In this document: positions 19,225-29,576 of the stretch, piece by piece | Position numbering within the stretch: position 1 is the stretch's first letter | Layout: each line of letters begins with the position of its first letter | NCBI RefSeq assembly: GCF_009765755.1 | Contig: NZ_LMUV01000011.1 | Coordinates: forward strand, 971,576-1,035,575 | Direction of reading: 5' to 3' | DNA from: Rhodanobacter sp. L36 | GTDB taxonomy: Bacteria > Pseudomonadota > Gammaproteobacteria > Xanthomonadales > Rhodanobacteraceae | DNA length: 64,000 nucleotides | Position numbers and translations under genes: made by a program | The notes under the pieces: generated by a model | Told to the model about the DNA's origin: nothing | Database searches by the model: none | Seen by the model: the letters and a program-made list of their open reading frames with translations, nothing else

Positions 19225-21840
19225 TTATTCGTCGACCGGTGTCGCATCCACCGCATCGGAATCCTCATCGCCGGAAGGCGCGATGACATCGACGACTTCC
19301 GCATCGTCACCGTTGCTCTCGAACGCATCCAGTCGCATCACGCTGACCAGTTTTTCATCGGCCGGCAACTTGATCAGCGTGACACCCTGCGTGTTGCGTC
19401 CGAGCTGCGAGACTTCCGCAACGCGAGTACGCACCAGCGTGCCCTGGTTGGAAATCAGCATGAGCTCGTGCGCTTCGGTGACCTGCACGGCGCCGACCAG
19501 CGCACCGTTACGCTCGGAACATTGAATGCCGATCACGCCCTGCGTGCCGCGACCCTTCTTGGTGAACTCGACCAACTCGGTGCGCTTGCCGTAACCGCGT
19601 TCGGTCGCAGTGAGGATGTCTCCCTCGGCCGCCACGATCAGCGACACGACATGTGCATCCTTGGCCAGGCGCATGCCGCGCACGCCAGTCGCGGTGCGGC
19701 CCATCGAGCGCACGGTGTTCTCGTCGAAACGATTGACCTTGCCGTTGGACGCGAACAACAGGATATCGCTGTTGCCGTCAGTAAGTTCAACATTGACCAG
19801 CGCATCGCTTTCGTCGAGCTTGATCGCGATCTTGCCCTTCTGCAGCTGGAACGCGAATTCGGTCAGCGGCGTCTTTTTCACCGTGCCCTGCTTGGTTGCG
19901 AAGAACACGAAGCGATTTTCGGTGTACTCGCGTACAGGCAGCACGGCCTGCACTTTCTCACCCTCGCCCAGCGGCAGCAAATTGATGATCGGCTTGCCGC
20001 GCGCATTCGGGCCGGCGTCCGGCATCTGATACACCTTGAGCCAGTACACGCGACCGGTGCTGGTGAACGTCAGCAGCGTGTCGTGCGTGTTGACCACCCA
20101 CAACTGCTCGACGAAATCCTCGTCCTTCAACGCAGACGCGGAACGTCCCTTGCCGCCGCGTTTTTGCGCGCGGTAAGTGCTGGCCGGCTGACGCTTGATA
20201 TAGCCAGTATGCGAAAGCGTAACCACCACGTCTTCCGGCGCGATCAGGTCGAGGACGTTGAGATCTTCCTGAGAATGCTGGATCTCGGTGCGGCGCGCGT
20301 CGCCGAATTCTTCCTTGACGGTTTCCAGCTCGCCGCGGATTACCTGAAGCAGGCGCTCGGGATTTTCCAGAATTTCGATCAGGCCGCGAATGGTTTCGAG
20401 GATCTGCTTGTATTCGTCGGAAAGCTTTTCCTGCTCCAGGCCGGTGAGGCGGTGCAGGCGCATCGCAAGGATTTCCAGCGCCTGCGTTTCGGACAACTGA
20501 TAGCCGTCGTCTTTCAGGCCATCACGCGGATCCATGTCTTCCGGTCGCGACGCGTGCGCGCCCGTGGCCGAAAGCAGCGTGCGCACGAGGCCCGCTTCCC
20601 AGCGACGCACGACCATGCGCTCGCGCGCTTCGGCCGGTGACGCCGAGGTCTTGATCAGCTCGATCATCTCGTCGATGTTAGCCAGCGCCACCGTGAGACC
20701 TTCGAGGATGTGCGCGCGAGCACGTGCCTTGCGCAGGTCGAAGATCGTGCGACGCGTGACGACTTCGCGGCGATGGCGAATGAACGCTTCGAGGATGTCT
20801 TTCAGGTTCAGCAGACGCGGCTGGCCGTCGAGCAGCGCCACCATGTTGATGCCGAAGGTGACCTGCAACTGCGTTTGCTGGAACAGGTTGTTCAACACCA
20901 CGTCGCCCATCGCATCCTTGCGGATTTCGATGACGACACGCATGCCGTCCTTGTCGGACTCGTCGCGCAGTTCGCTGATGCCTTCGAGTTTCTTTTCCTT
21001 CACCAGCTCGGCGATCTTCTCGATCAACCGCGCCTTGTTCACCTGGTACGGCAGCTCGTGGACGATGATCGTCTCGCGGCCATTGGATTCGGTTTCGATC
21101 TCCGCACGCGCGCGCACCAGAATGCGGCCGCGACCTGTGCGATACGCCTCGATGATCCCGGACGATCCGTTGATGATGCCGTGAGTCGGAAAATCCGGGC
21201 CCGGTATGTACTTCATCAAGTCGTCGATGCCGAGCGACGGATCTTCGATCAACGCCATCGTGGCGGCGATGACTTCATTGAGATTGTGCGGCGGAATGTT
21301 CGTCGCCATGCCGACGGCGATGCCGGCTGAGCCGTTGATCAGCAGATTCGGCACGCGCGCGGGCAATACCAGCGGCTCGTGTTCGCTTTCGTCGTAGTTC
21401 GGTCCGAAGTCGACGGTTTCCTTGTCGATGTCGGCGAGCAGTTCGTGCGTGAGGCGCGACATGCGCACCTCGGTGTAACGCATCGCGGCGGCGTTATCGC
21501 CATCGACCGAACCGAAGTTGCCTTGGCCATCGACCAGCAGGTAACGCAACGAGAATGGTTGTGCCATGCGCACGATCGCGTCGTAGACCGACTGGTCGCC
21601 GTGCGGATGGTATTTACCGATGACGTCACCGACCACGCGCGCCGATTTCTTGTATGGCTTGTTCCAGACGTTGCCCAGCTCGTTCATCGCAAACAGCACG
21701 CGACGATGCACGGGTTTCAAACCATCGCGCACATCCGGCAAGGCGCGTCCCACGATCACGCTCATGGCGTAATCGAGATAGCTCTGACGCATCTCGTCTT
21801 CGATGTTGACGCGAATGATTTCTTTGGCGAGTTCTGCCAT
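19225..21840 (-). CDS. gyrA: DNA gyrase subunit A
   Basis: Breakage-reunion subunit of the type II topoisomerase that introduces negative supercoils. 871 residues, normal length. The winged-helix domain carries the catalytic tyrosine at 122 ([12 protein letters not shown]). The GyrA box QKRGGKG precedes the C-terminal beta-pinwheel, which wraps DNA. The quinolone-resistance region reads [10 protein letters not shown], so residue 83 is glutamine where E. coli has serine, while Asp87 is kept. The C-terminus is acidic ([16 protein letters not shown]). It is transcribed alone, with a bidirectional terminator downstream. Confidence 0.97.
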   Translation of the reverse strand: MAELAKEIIRVNIEDEMRQSYLDYAMSVIVGRALPDVRDGLKPVHRRVLFAMNELGNVWNKPYKKSARVVGDVIGKYHPHGDQSVYDAIVRMAQPFSLRYLLVDGQGNFGSVDGDNAAAMRYTEVRMSRLTHELLADIDKETVDFGPNYDESEHEPLVLPARVPNLLINGSAGIAVGMATNIPPHNLNEVIAATMALIEDPSLGIDDLMKYIPGPDFPTHGIINGSSGIIEAYRTGRGRILVRARAEIETESNGRETIIVHELPYQVNKARLIEKIAELVKEKKLEGISELRDESDKDGMRVVIEIRKDAMGDVVLNNLFQQTQLQVTFGINMVALLDGQPRLLNLKDILEAFIRHRREVVTRRTIFDLRKARARAHILEGLTVALANIDEMIELIKTSASPAEARERMVVRRWEAGLVRTLLSATGAHASRPEDMDPRDGLKDDGYQLSETQALEILAMRLHRLTGLEQEKLSDEYKQILETIRGLIEILENPERLLQVIRGELETVKEEFGDARRTEIQHSQEDLNVLDLIAPEDVVVTLSHTGYIKRQPASTYRAQKRGGKGRSASALKDEDFVEQLWVVNTHDTLLTFTSTGRVYWLKVYQMPDAGPNARGKPIINLLPLGEGEKVQAVLPVREYTENRFVFFATKQGTVKKTPLTEFAFQLQKGKIAIKLDESDALVNVELTDGNSDILLFASNGKVNRFDENTVRSMGRTATGVRGMRLAKDAHVVSLIVAAEGDILTATERGYGKRTELVEFTKKGRGTQGVIGIQCSERNGALVGAVQVTEAHELMLISNQGTLVRTRVAEVSQLGRNTQGVTLIKLPADEKLVSVMRLDAFESNGDDAEVVDVIAPSGDEDSDAVDATPVDE

Positions 21841-22105
21841 GAATTGGCTTCCGAGAGGACAAAAAAAGGGCGCTGCCGCCGTGTCTCGAGCGCTTGCGCC
21901 AGCGACCGGAAATCAACCTGCGAAGTGTATCACGTAGGCGCCTGAAACGACAGTAATTTAGCCACCGAAATCAAGCACTTACATGGCGTTTTCCAGAGGC
22001 CCTCCAAGCCGTCGGAAAGATGCTTAGAAATTGATCAACTTCCAAGCAAGGCAGCGCTCGTTGCTGCGCTCATCGCGTCGGCGCAGGGGCCTGATCGCAA
22101 GCATT

Positions 22106-23137
22106 TCAGAAGCCGAACATCGCCTGCATCGCGATGCTGTTGGGGCGCTCGATCACGCCACGTTCCGTGACGATGGCATCGATCAATTCGGCGGGCGCCA
22201 CGTCGAAAACCGGGTTCCACGCGTTCGCGCCCTGCACTACCGTGCGTTGCCCCGCCATGCTCAACAGCTCGGCGGGATCGCGCAACTCGATCTCGATCTC
22301 TTCGCCATTCCCGGTGGCCATGTCGACCGTCGACGAGGGCGCGACCACCATGAATTTGACGCCGTGATATTTCGCGGCGATCGCGAGTTGATAGGTGCCG
22401 ATCTTGTTCGCGGTATCACCGTTGGCGGCGATGCGATCAGCGCCGACGATGACCCATTGCACGGCGCCGGATTTCATCAGGTGCGCTGCTGCCGAATCGG
22501 CGATCAGTTGCGCGGGAATACCATCGCGCACCAGTTCCCACATGGTCAACCGCGCGCCTTGTTGCCATGGCCGCGTTTCACCCGCATAGACATTCGCGAT
22601 GCGGCCCGCAGCGACACCTGCGCGGATTACGCCAAGCGCCGTACCGTAACCTGCGGTCGCCAGCGATCCGGTATTGCAATGCGTAAGCACGCCGGAACCG
22701 GGAGTGATCAACGAGGCACCCAGTTGGCCCATTCGGCGATTGGCTGCGAGGTCCTCGTCCTGAATCGCTTGCGCCTCACGCACGAGTGCATCGACATCCG
22801 CACCAACAGCGATGCGTTTCTTCATGCGATCCAGGGCCCACATCAGATTGACTGCGGTCGGACGCGCAGCACGCAGCATCGCCAGCACGATATCCATCGG
22901 TGCCTTTTGCTGCGCAGCCATCGCAACGCCCCACGCGGCAGCAATGCCGATCGCCGGCGCACCACGCACGGCCAGGTCACGAATGGCCTGCGTCACCTCG
23001 GTCGCATCGCGACAATCGATCCACACTTCCTCGTTCGGCAACCGACGTTGGTCGAGCAAACGCAGATGATCGCCTTGCCATTGCACGGCGCGAATGGAGT
23101 CGTGGGTTTCTGAAATGGAGGAATTGCTGGGAGTCAT
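22106..23137 (-). CDS. mtnA: S-methyl-5-thioribose-1-phosphate isomerase
   Basis: Converts methylthioribose 1-phosphate to methylthioribulose 1-phosphate in the methionine salvage pathway. 343 residues from ATG 23137 ([18 protein letters not shown]); an upstream extension to 23290 lacks family character. Conserved RGAPAIG at 58-64, the catalytic cysteine in [15 protein letters not shown] (Cys154) and the catalytic aspartate in [19 protein letters not shown] (Asp234) are all intact. It belongs to the eIF2B-like fold. It lies between gyrA and phaC on the same strand, with no other salvage genes in view. Confidence 0.94.
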   Translation of the reverse strand: MTPSNSSISETHDSIRAVQWQGDHLRLLDQRRLPNEEVWIDCRDATEVTQAIRDLAVRGAPAIGIAAAWGVAMAAQQKAPMDIVLAMLRAARPTAVNLMWALDRMKKRIAVGADVDALVREAQAIQDEDLAANRRMGQLGASLITPGSGVLTHCNTGSLATAGYGTALGVIRAGVAAGRIANVYAGETRPWQQGARLTMWELVRDGIPAQLIADSAAAHLMKSGAVQWVIVGADRIAANGDTANKIGTYQLAIAAKYHGVKFMVVAPSSTVDMATGNGEEIEIELRDPAELLSMAGQRTVVQGANAWNPVFDVAPAELIDAIVTERGVIERPNSIAMQAMFGF

Positions 23138-23268
23138 CTGCTTATTTATGTAAGGGACGGGGACTGAAGTGCGAGGACGCGCGGCGACGCTGCTGAGATC
23201 CGCAAACCTGCGAGCGTTGAACCGCCCTTCGTCAAAGCGCCATAGCACGTCGTCCGTCTTCCCTGCGG

Positions 23269-24336
23269 TCAGGATCGCTTGTGCAGCCATTGATGAATCG
23301 CCGGCGGCACTTCACGCTGCGCGCGACCGGAGACGTAGATGCCGATGTGTCCACCCTTGAAAGCAAGCTGCGTGTAATCGGTACTGCCGACATGCTTGCC
23401 CAGTGCGCGCGATGCATCCGGCGGCACCAAGTGATCCTGTTCGGCAAAAATGTTCAGCACGGGCTGGGTCACCATGCCGAGGTCGACCGGCTTTCCGCCG
23501 ATTTCCAGTGTGCCCTTCACCAGCTTGTTGCCCTGATAGAAATCCTTGATGAACTGACGGAATGCTTCTCCGGCCTGGTCGGGTGAATCGAAAATCCAGC
23601 GCTCCATGCGCAGGAAATTTTCCAGCTCGGTCGGATTGTCGAGGATGTCGACCATGCCGATGTATTTCTGCTGATTCAATCGCACCGGTTTCAGCGTGAG
23701 GTACACGTAGTTCATCAGCCCCGCAGGAATATTGCCCATCGTGTCGACGAACTGGTCCACGTCGAGGTTGCGCGTCCAGAGCGACAGCATGTTGTCCGGC
23801 GTATGGAAATCCACCGGCGTGACCATGGTGATCAGGTTCTTCACCTTGTCCGCGTGCAGTGCGGTGTAGCAAAGCGAGAACGCGCCGCCCTGGCAGATGC
23901 CGAGCAAATTGATCGCCTCAAGATCGTGCCTTTTTCTCACGGCATCGACGCAGCGATCGAGATAGCCGTTGATGTAATCGTCGAGCGTCAGCCAGCGATC
24001 GGCACCATCGGGATAACCCCAGTCGATCAGATAGACGTCCTCGCCTTGCTCAAGCAGGTTGCGCACCATGGAGCGGTCTGCCTGCAGGTCGGTCATCCAT
24101 ACGGTGTTGACCAGCGCGTAGACAATCAGCAGCGGCGTTTTCGAGGTCTTCTTGCCATGACCGGTGAAGTGCCAGACCTTGAGCTTGTCTTCGCTGTAGA
24201 CCAGTTCGCGTGGCGTGTTCGCGTATTCCGGTTCACGCATGCCGCGCAGATGGCTCATGCCTGCGGCGAGCTTGCGCTGGAAGTTGGCGATGTCGCCGAG
24301 AACGCGGGTGGGATCGATGCGCAATGGGGTATACAT
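23269..24336 (-). CDS. phaC: Class III poly(3-hydroxyalkanoate) synthase, PhaC subunit
   Basis: Polymerises short-chain 3-hydroxyacyl-CoA into PHA storage polymer on granules. 355 residues, the short class III length, and it needs PhaE for activity. The lipase-like box GICQGG gives nucleophile Cys148; Asp301 in [10 protein letters not shown] and His330 in [10 protein letters not shown] complete the triad at positions nearly identical to the Allochromatium enzyme. It starts 9 bases after phaE, with GGAGAC as ribosome site, so the two subunits are co-transcribed from phaE. No phaA/phaB genes are in this window. Confidence 0.95.
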   Translation of the reverse strand: MYTPLRIDPTRVLGDIANFQRKLAAGMSHLRGMREPEYANTPRELVYSEDKLKVWHFTGHGKKTSKTPLLIVYALVNTVWMTDLQADRSMVRNLLEQGEDVYLIDWGYPDGADRWLTLDDYINGYLDRCVDAVRKRHDLEAINLLGICQGGAFSLCYTALHADKVKNLITMVTPVDFHTPDNMLSLWTRNLDVDQFVDTMGNIPAGLMNYVYLTLKPVRLNQQKYIGMVDILDNPTELENFLRMERWIFDSPDQAGEAFRQFIKDFYQGNKLVKGTLEIGGKPVDLGMVTQPVLNIFAEQDHLVPPDASRALGKHVGSTDYTQLAFKGGHIGIYVSGRAQREVPPAIHQWLHKRS

Positions 24337-24345
24337 GTCGTCTCC

Positions 24346-25431
24346 TTACTTGCGCTTGCGCGGCGTGGTTTTGGCAACTGCTGCGGACCCACGTTTGGCC
24401 GCGGGCTTGGTTTTGGCAGGCGCAACGGACTCGCCCGACTTCTTCGCAGGTGGTTTCGAAACAGCCTTCTTTACGGCCAAAGTCTTTGGCTTCGACAGCG
24501 ACTTTCTCACGCTGGAACTAGCCGACGCTGCACCGAGCTGCTGCTTGACGGCATCGAGTTCGCGGCGTAATGACTGAATTTCCTTCGCCTGCGCGTCACC
24601 CGCCTTCGACTCGTTGCTACGAAGGTCGCGACGCAGCTGCTGCAAGCGTTCGCCCAGGCTGGATACTTCGCTTCGCGTGGGAACACCAAGTTCCTTGCAT
24701 AGCTGTTCGGTCCTCATCTGTTGCAGCTGCCGCACGCGCATTTGCGAATTGACCATCTCGCCATAGGCATCACGGAACTCGTCGGACAAGGCGATTTCTG
24801 CGTACGCTTCTTCGGCGCTGTCTACCCAGAGGTCGTACAGCGCCTTGGGCGAATCGATCTGACGGCCTGGTTCAGCGTGTTGCGTCAACTTGTCCTGCAG
24901 GCGTTCCACGCCTTGTGCATTGGCACGCTGAATCAGCGATTGGTAGCGTGCTGCCGCCTGCAGCGATTCCATGACGGCGGTCGCGAGCGTTTGCTGCTGC
25001 ATCTGCTGTTCGCGATTCAGACCGAACGCAGGCGACGTCCCGCCGATGCCCGACAGATCGCCGAAACCGCCTTGCTGCGCAGCCTGCATCCACGACTGCC
25101 ATTGCCTGGCGAAGCTTTCGGCACCAGCGCCATCAATGCCGCTAAACGCTTGAGAAAAAGGCTGGCTTGCGCCACCGAACATCTGCTGCAATTGCTGACG
25201 CCAGTCACCCGTCGTATTCGCGTTGCTCGCGATGGCCGCGCCCTGCATCAGATCGAAATAGCCTTTCAGGCCGGCGAGCGTACGCTCAAGCGTGTCGTTG
25301 CCCGAAGCAGGCGCAACTGGCGGCGTGAAGAACGGATTTGCCTGCGGCTGTTGCTGCCTTGTCCAGGCATCCCACGACTGCTGCGCCAGCGTCTGGTAAT
25401 CCTTGATGAAATCATTTGCCTGCTCAGCCAT
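24346..25431 (-). CDS. phaE: Class III PHA synthase, PhaE subunit
   Basis: 361 residues from ATG 25431 (MAEQANDFIKDYQTLAQQSWDAW), preceded by GAGGAAG; an upstream ATG at 25455 is less likely. The N-terminal DYQxxxQxxWxAW and the central QLYDLWVDSAEEAYAE-like block (ALYDLWVDSAEEAY) are typical PhaE. A coiled-coil-like stretch with SLGERLQQLRRDLRSNE follows. The last about 55 residues are an Ala/Lys/Pro tail with some 14 lysines (PAKKSGE, KTKPAAKRG, TPRKRK), resembling histone-like tails of PhaF/PhaM granule proteins. It forms the active complex with PhaC. Confidence 0.9.
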   Translation of the reverse strand: MAEQANDFIKDYQTLAQQSWDAWTRQQQPQANPFFTPPVAPASGNDTLERTLAGLKGYFDLMQGAAIASNANTTGDWRQQLQQMFGGASQPFSQAFSGIDGAGAESFARQWQSWMQAAQQGGFGDLSGIGGTSPAFGLNREQQMQQQTLATAVMESLQAAARYQSLIQRANAQGVERLQDKLTQHAEPGRQIDSPKALYDLWVDSAEEAYAEIALSDEFRDAYGEMVNSQMRVRQLQQMRTEQLCKELGVPTRSEVSSLGERLQQLRRDLRSNESKAGDAQAKEIQSLRRELDAVKQQLGAASASSSVRKSLSKPKTLAVKKAVSKPPAKKSGESVAPAKTKPAAKRGSAAVAKTTPRKRK

Positions 25432-25503
25432 CGATACTTCCTCATGCCATGACATTGCATCCTAGCAAAAGGATGTTGCGCAAAAACATCGAGTCCGGAA
25501 ACG

Positions 25504-25534
25504 CACAAGGCCCGGCATCGAGCCGGGCCTTGTG
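25504..25534 (-). terminator. Hairpin downstream of pnp
   Basis: A perfect 13-bp stem CACAAGGCCCGGC/GCCGGGCCTTGTG around a 5-base loop, 20 bases beyond the pnp stop. There is no clean T run on either side, so it could be a processing/stabilising stem as well as a terminator. Confidence 0.6.
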
Positions 25535-25554
25535 AAATCACTTCAAGCGTGGAT

Positions 25555-27660
25555 TCAGGCGTTGCTGGCTTCGTCTTCCAGCACGGCTTTCATCGACAGG
25601 CGAATGCGGCCCTGCTTGTCGACTTCGAGCACCTTGACCTTGACGATGTCGCCTTCCTTGAGCTTGTCGGACACTTTCTCGACGCGCTCGTTGGAGATCT
25701 GCGACACGTGCACCAAGCCGTCCTTGCCCGGCATGATCGTCACGAACGCGCCGAAATCCATCAGCTTGGCGACCTTGCCTTCGTAGATGCGGCCGGGCTC
25801 GACGTCGGAAACAATCTGCTCGATGCGCTTCTTCGCCGCGTCGCCCGCTTCACGGTTGACCGAGGCGATGATCACGGTGCCGTCGTCATTGATATCAATG
25901 GTGGCGCCGGTCTCTTCAGTGATCGAGCGGATGGTGGCGCCGCCCTTGCCGATGACTTCGCGGATCTTGTCCGGATGAATCTTGATGGTGATCAGGCGCG
26001 GTGCGTATTCGCTCATTTCCGTGCGTGCGGTGGTGAGCGCCTTGCTCATCTCGCCGAGGATATGCAGACGGCCACGCTTGGCCTGCTCCAACGCCACCTT
26101 CATGATCTCTTCGGTGATGCCGTCGATCTTGATATCCATCTGCAGCGCGGAAATGCCGTCGGCACTGCCAGCCACCTTGAAATCCATGTCGCCGAGATGA
26201 TCTTCGTCGCCCAGAATGTCGGAGAGCACGACGAAGTCGTTGCCTTCCTTGACCAGACCCATCGCGATGCCAGCCACCGGCGCCTTCAACGGCACGCCCG
26301 CATCCATCATCGCCAGCGAGGAACCGCAGACCGATGCCATCGACGAGGAACCGTTGGATTCGGTGATTTCCGAAACCACGCGTACCACGTACGGGAATTC
26401 CTCGATGCTCGGCTTCACTGCCTGCACGCCGCGCTTGGCGAGGCGACCGTGGCCGATTTCGCGGCGCTTCGGCGCACCGAAACGGCCGGCTTCACCCACC
26501 GAGAACGGAGGGAAGTTGTAGTGGAACAGGAACGGATCTTTCGACTCGCCTTCCGGCGCATCGATGATCTGCGCATCGCGCGTGGTGCCCAGCGTGACAA
26601 CGACCAGCGCCTGCGTCTCGCCGCGCGTGAACAGCGCCGAGCCGTGAGTGCGTGGCAGCACGCCGACGCGGACATTGATCGCACGCACGTCGTCGAGCTG
26701 ACGCCCGTCAATGCGCACCTTGGTTTTCAGCACGCTGTCGCGCATCGTGTGGTATTCGAGCTCGCCGAATTCCTTCGACAGCTCGGCGCCGTGCCAGCTC
26801 TTCTCTTCGGCCTGGGCCTTGAGTTCACCGAACACATCGGCCTTGATGGCGGAGATCGCGTCGCGGCGCTGCAATTTGTCGCGCACCTGGAAGGCTTCTT
26901 CCAGCTTGCTGCCGACCGCACCCTTGATGGCGGCGACCAGCGACTCGTTGCGAGCCGGCGCTTTCCAGTCCCACGACGGTTTGGCGGCTTCGGCAGCCAG
27001 CTCGGCGATCGCACGGATAGCGACCTGCATCTGCTGGTGACCGAACATCACCGCGCCGAGCATCACGTCTTCGGAGAGCAGCTTGGCTTCGGATTCGACC
27101 ATCAACACCGCACCGGACGTACCGGCAACGACCAGATCCAGCTCGGACGTTTTCAGTTCGGTATGCGACGGGTTCAGCAGGTACTTGCCGTTGGCAAAAC
27201 CGACGCGCGCGGCACCGATCGGGCCCTTGAACGGGATGCCGGCCAAGGACAGCGCAGCGGATGCGCCGAGCAGCGCGACGATGTCGCCGTCAACTTCAGG
27301 ATTGAGCGAAACGACCTGCGCGATGACCTGCACTTCGTTCTTGAAATCTTCCGGGAACAGCGGACGCACCGGGCGATCGATGAGGCGCGAAGTCAGCGTC
27401 TCCTTTTCGGTCGGGCGACCTTCGCGCTTGAAGAAGCCGCCAGGGATGCGGCCAGCGGAATAGAACTTTTCGACGTAGTCGACCGTGAGCGGGAAGAAAT
27501 CCTGACCTTCCTTCTGCTTGGTCGCGGCGACGGCGGTGACCAGCACCACCGTACCGCCCATGCTGGCCATGACCGCGCCGGACGCCTGGCGGGCAATTTC
27601 GCCCGTCTCCAGAGTGACTTCGTGACTACCGTACTGGAATGACTTGGTTACTTTTGCCAC
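25555..27660 (-). CDS. pnp: Polynucleotide phosphorylase
   Basis: Phosphorolytic 3'-5' exoribonuclease and RNA tailing enzyme, part of the degradosome in many proteobacteria. 701 residues. The two RNase PH-like cores are visible: N-terminal [22 protein letters not shown] and [11 protein letters not shown], and C-terminal [18 protein letters not shown] with the phosphate-binding GSSS segment ([10 protein letters not shown]). The KH domain ([23 protein letters not shown] is its core) and S1 domain ([20 protein letters not shown]) follow. It lies 25 bases after rpsO, the conserved rpsO-pnp order. Confidence 0.97.
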   Translation of the reverse strand: MAKVTKSFQYGSHEVTLETGEIARQASGAVMASMGGTVVLVTAVAATKQKEGQDFFPLTVDYVEKFYSAGRIPGGFFKREGRPTEKETLTSRLIDRPVRPLFPEDFKNEVQVIAQVVSLNPEVDGDIVALLGASAALSLAGIPFKGPIGAARVGFANGKYLLNPSHTELKTSELDLVVAGTSGAVLMVESEAKLLSEDVMLGAVMFGHQQMQVAIRAIAELAAEAAKPSWDWKAPARNESLVAAIKGAVGSKLEEAFQVRDKLQRRDAISAIKADVFGELKAQAEEKSWHGAELSKEFGELEYHTMRDSVLKTKVRIDGRQLDDVRAINVRVGVLPRTHGSALFTRGETQALVVVTLGTTRDAQIIDAPEGESKDPFLFHYNFPPFSVGEAGRFGAPKRREIGHGRLAKRGVQAVKPSIEEFPYVVRVVSEITESNGSSSMASVCGSSLAMMDAGVPLKAPVAGIAMGLVKEGNDFVVLSDILGDEDHLGDMDFKVAGSADGISALQMDIKIDGITEEIMKVALEQAKRGRLHILGEMSKALTTARTEMSEYAPRLITIKIHPDKIREVIGKGGATIRSITEETGATIDINDDGTVIIASVNREAGDAAKKRIEQIVSDVEPGRIYEGKVAKLMDFGAFVTIMPGKDGLVHVSQISNERVEKVSDKLKEGDIVKVKVLEVDKQGRIRLSMKAVLEDEASNA

Positions 27661-27685
27661 TTTGTTCTACTCCTCGTCCGGTGGA

Positions 27686-27955
27686 TTAACGGCGCAGGCC
27701 GAGGCGTTCGATCAGGGTCTGATAGCGCGCAAGATCGCGATCCTTCAGATAGCTGAGCAGGCGCTTGCGCTGATTGACCAGCTTCAGCAGACCACGGCGG
27801 GAATGGTGATCCTGCTTGTGTTCCTTGAAGTGGCCGGTGAGGTGGTCGATGCGTGCGGAGAGCAGTGCCACCTGGACTTCGGTCGAACCGGTGTCATTGG
27901 GAACGCGGCCGAAATCAGCAATGATCTTGCCGGTTTGTTCTGCGGTGAGGGACAT
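27686..27955 (-). CDS. rpsO: 30S ribosomal protein S15
   Basis: 89 residues, exact family length. It binds the central domain of 16S rRNA and nucleates platform assembly. The conserved [21 protein letters not shown] and [23 protein letters not shown] are intact, ending [22 protein letters not shown] precedes the ATG. The 5' region holds a TATAGA -10-like box and, further up, the 20-bp stem at 27996-28041. In E. coli S15 represses its own translation through a leader structure; no clear equivalent is identifiable here. Confidence 0.97.
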   Translation of the reverse strand: MSLTAEQTGKIIADFGRVPNDTGSTEVQVALLSARIDHLTGHFKEHKQDHHSRRGLLKLVNQRKRLLSYLKDRDLARYQTLIERLGLRR

Positions 27956-27995
27956 GGGTATCTGTTTCCTTGAAATATCTATAAGAGCGTGCGAT

Positions 27996-28041
27996 GCGAA
28001 GCTTGCGCAACGTCACCACGATGACGTTGCGCAAGCTTCGC
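27996..28041 (-). promoter_or_regulatory. 20-bp perfect hairpin between truB and rpsO
   Basis: GCGAAGCTTGCGCAACGTCA pairs perfectly with its complement (27996-28015 / 28022-28041) around a 6-base loop. No T tract follows. The length and perfection suggest a double-strand RNase processing site or strong attenuator separating the infB-truB message from rpsO-pnp. A TATAGA box lies just downstream toward rpsO. Confidence 0.65.
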
Positions 28042-28097
28042 CTTGATGAATGAAAGCGTTGAAATAACCTGTCTATTCTACTGATGTGAACGGTGTT

Positions 28098-29063
28098 TCA
28101 ACAAGTGCGCTGCGGCTCATCCGCGGAAATCCGCTGGTCCGGTGGAAGGTTGAAGCCGCGCAGGATGCGAGCGCGACCATCGGGATCAAGTTCCAGCAAT
28201 GCCAGCAACGCGCCATCGCTGGCATAAGCAGCGCATGGCCCCGTCGCTGGCGCATCGGGTAACGGTATCTGCTGGCCTTGCGCGATCGCCATGCTTTGCG
28301 CGGCATCGAGCTGCAATACAGGCAAATCGCATAGTCCGGCGGATATCGGCAGCAGCCACTTAAGCAACGCGCCGTCGCCCTGCTCCGCAGCCTGTTCCAG
28401 CATCTGCAGAGTCACCATGCGTGGCTCGCGAAATGGTTCCACCCACAGCCTGCGCAAGGCGGTGATGTGCGCGCCGCAACCGAGGTCCTCGCCGATATCC
28501 ACCGCAAGAGACCGCACGTAAGTGCCCGAGCCGCATTCCACATGGAGAGTCAACGTGTCGCCATCTCGCGACAACAGTTCCAGCCGATGGACGTCCACAT
28601 CCCGCGGCGGCACATCGACAGCCTCGCCTCGACGCGCCTTGACATACATGCGCTCGCCGTCTTTTTTTATTGCCGAATAGATCGGCGGCACCTGGCGAAT
28701 GCGCCCGCGAAGTTTGACCAGCGCGGCTTCGATCGTGGCATCGTCGAGTGCCGGTATTGGACGCTGTTGAAGCACATCGCCCTCGCTATCGGCCGTATCG
28801 GTCGTGATGCCCAATCTGCATTGGGCCAGATAAGCCTTGCGTGATCCGAGCAGGCTGCCAGCCAGTTTGGTCGCCTCGCCAAAGCACAGCGGCAACAGAC
28901 CTGTGGCGAGTGGATCGAGCGCGCCGGTATGACCGCCTTTGGCGGCGCGCAACAAGCGTCGTACCGATTGCAGTGCCTGGTTGGAGCTTAGGCCAAGCGG
29001 TTTGTCGAGCAGCACGATACCGTGCAGTTCGCGAAGAGAGATGCGTGGAATGCGGCGCTTCAT
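28098..29063 (-). CDS. truB: tRNA pseudouridine-55 synthase
   Basis: Forms pseudouridine 55 in the T loop of tRNAs. 321 residues from ATG 29063 (MKRRIPRISLRELHG); a TTG overlapping the rbfA stop is the alternative. The catalytic aspartate is in GGHTGALDPLATGLLPLCFGEATK, preceded by KPLGLSSNQALQ. The C-terminal PUA-like extension (LPVLQLDAAQSMAIAQGQQIPL) matches the longer gammaproteobacterial form. It is the fifth gene of the rimP-nusA-infB-rbfA-truB unit and ends 142 bases before rpsO, with a strong hairpin between. Confidence 0.95.
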   Translation of the reverse strand: MKRRIPRISLRELHGIVLLDKPLGLSSNQALQSVRRLLRAAKGGHTGALDPLATGLLPLCFGEATKLAGSLLGSRKAYLAQCRLGITTDTADSEGDVLQQRPIPALDDATIEAALVKLRGRIRQVPPIYSAIKKDGERMYVKARRGEAVDVPPRDVDVHRLELLSRDGDTLTLHVECGSGTYVRSLAVDIGEDLGCGAHITALRRLWVEPFREPRMVTLQMLEQAAEQGDGALLKWLLPISAGLCDLPVLQLDAAQSMAIAQGQQIPLPDAPATGPCAAYASDGALLALLELDPDGRARILRGFNLPPDQRISADEPQRTC

Positions 29064-29089
29064 CGATTGAACGGACGATGCAGAACGAG

Positions 29090-29473
29090 TCAATCCTGCT
29101 TGTCGTCGGCAGGCGGCTTGAGATCGCGCGACTGTTCGCGCAACAGCGATTCGATCCGCTCGCCCTTGTCGACCGAATCGTCGTACTTGAATTTCAGCTC
29201 GGGGACACGACGCATGCGCATGCCGCTGTGTGCGAGCGAGTGGCGTATCTCGTAGCTCATCTCGTTCAGCGCCTTGACCGTCGGCAACCCTTGCTCAGGC
29301 ATCAACGCCGTGACCCACACCGTCGCCCAATCGAGATCGCGGGTGATCTCCACGTCGGACACACTCACCGACGGCAGCCCGTGATCGCGCACAGCCGCAT
29401 GTACGAGCAAGCCAAGCTCGCGACGCAGCTCGGCGCCGATGCGGTCAGTACGTTTGAAGTCGCGAGAGGGCAT
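29090..29473 (-). CDS. rbfA: 30S ribosome-binding factor A
   Basis: 127 residues from ATG 29473 (MPSRDFKRTDRIGAEL); a longer in-frame start at 29509 would add 12 residues outside the family. It has the single KH-like fold with conserved TRDLDWATVWVTAL and RRVPELKFKYDDSVDKGERI, and assists late maturation of the 16S rRNA 5' end, especially in the cold. The C-terminus is charged (REQSRDLKPPADDKQD). It follows infB by 103 bases in the conserved order. Confidence 0.93.
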   Translation of the reverse strand: MPSRDFKRTDRIGAELRRELGLLVHAAVRDHGLPSVSVSDVEITRDLDWATVWVTALMPEQGLPTVKALNEMSYEIRHSLAHSGMRMRRVPELKFKYDDSVDKGERIESLLREQSRDLKPPADDKQD

Positions 29474-29510
29474 AGGCTGTTGTCGAATTGAGACGGAGGG
29501 GGAATTCAAC

Positions 29511-29530
29511 GGGAACGGGGAACGGGGAAC
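29511..29530. repeat. Short GGGGAAC direct repeat, three units
   Basis: Three adjacent copies of (G)GGGAAC between infB and rbfA, followed within 20-30 bases by inverted GTTCCC and GTTCC, so the region can fold into alternative weak stems. Its function is unknown. Confidence 0.5.
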
Positions 29531-29576
29531 ACCAGCCGCGACGCTTTTGTTCCCGGTGCCTGTTCCGCTCGTGCTT

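Noticed and set aside
19204..20640. A 478-codon plus-strand frame opposite gyrA
   Set aside because: Antisense shadow of gyrA that begins within the gyrA terminator region.
21855..21905. Possible attenuator in the gyrA leader (GCGCT...AGCGC then T7 on the minus strand)
   Set aside because: The stem is only 5 bp with a long loop; the T run alone is not enough evidence.
25549..27642. A 697-codon plus-strand frame opposite pnp
   Set aside because: Exact antisense of pnp; long open antisense frames are expected from GC-rich codon use, and the protein is His/Arg/Asp-rich with no family character.
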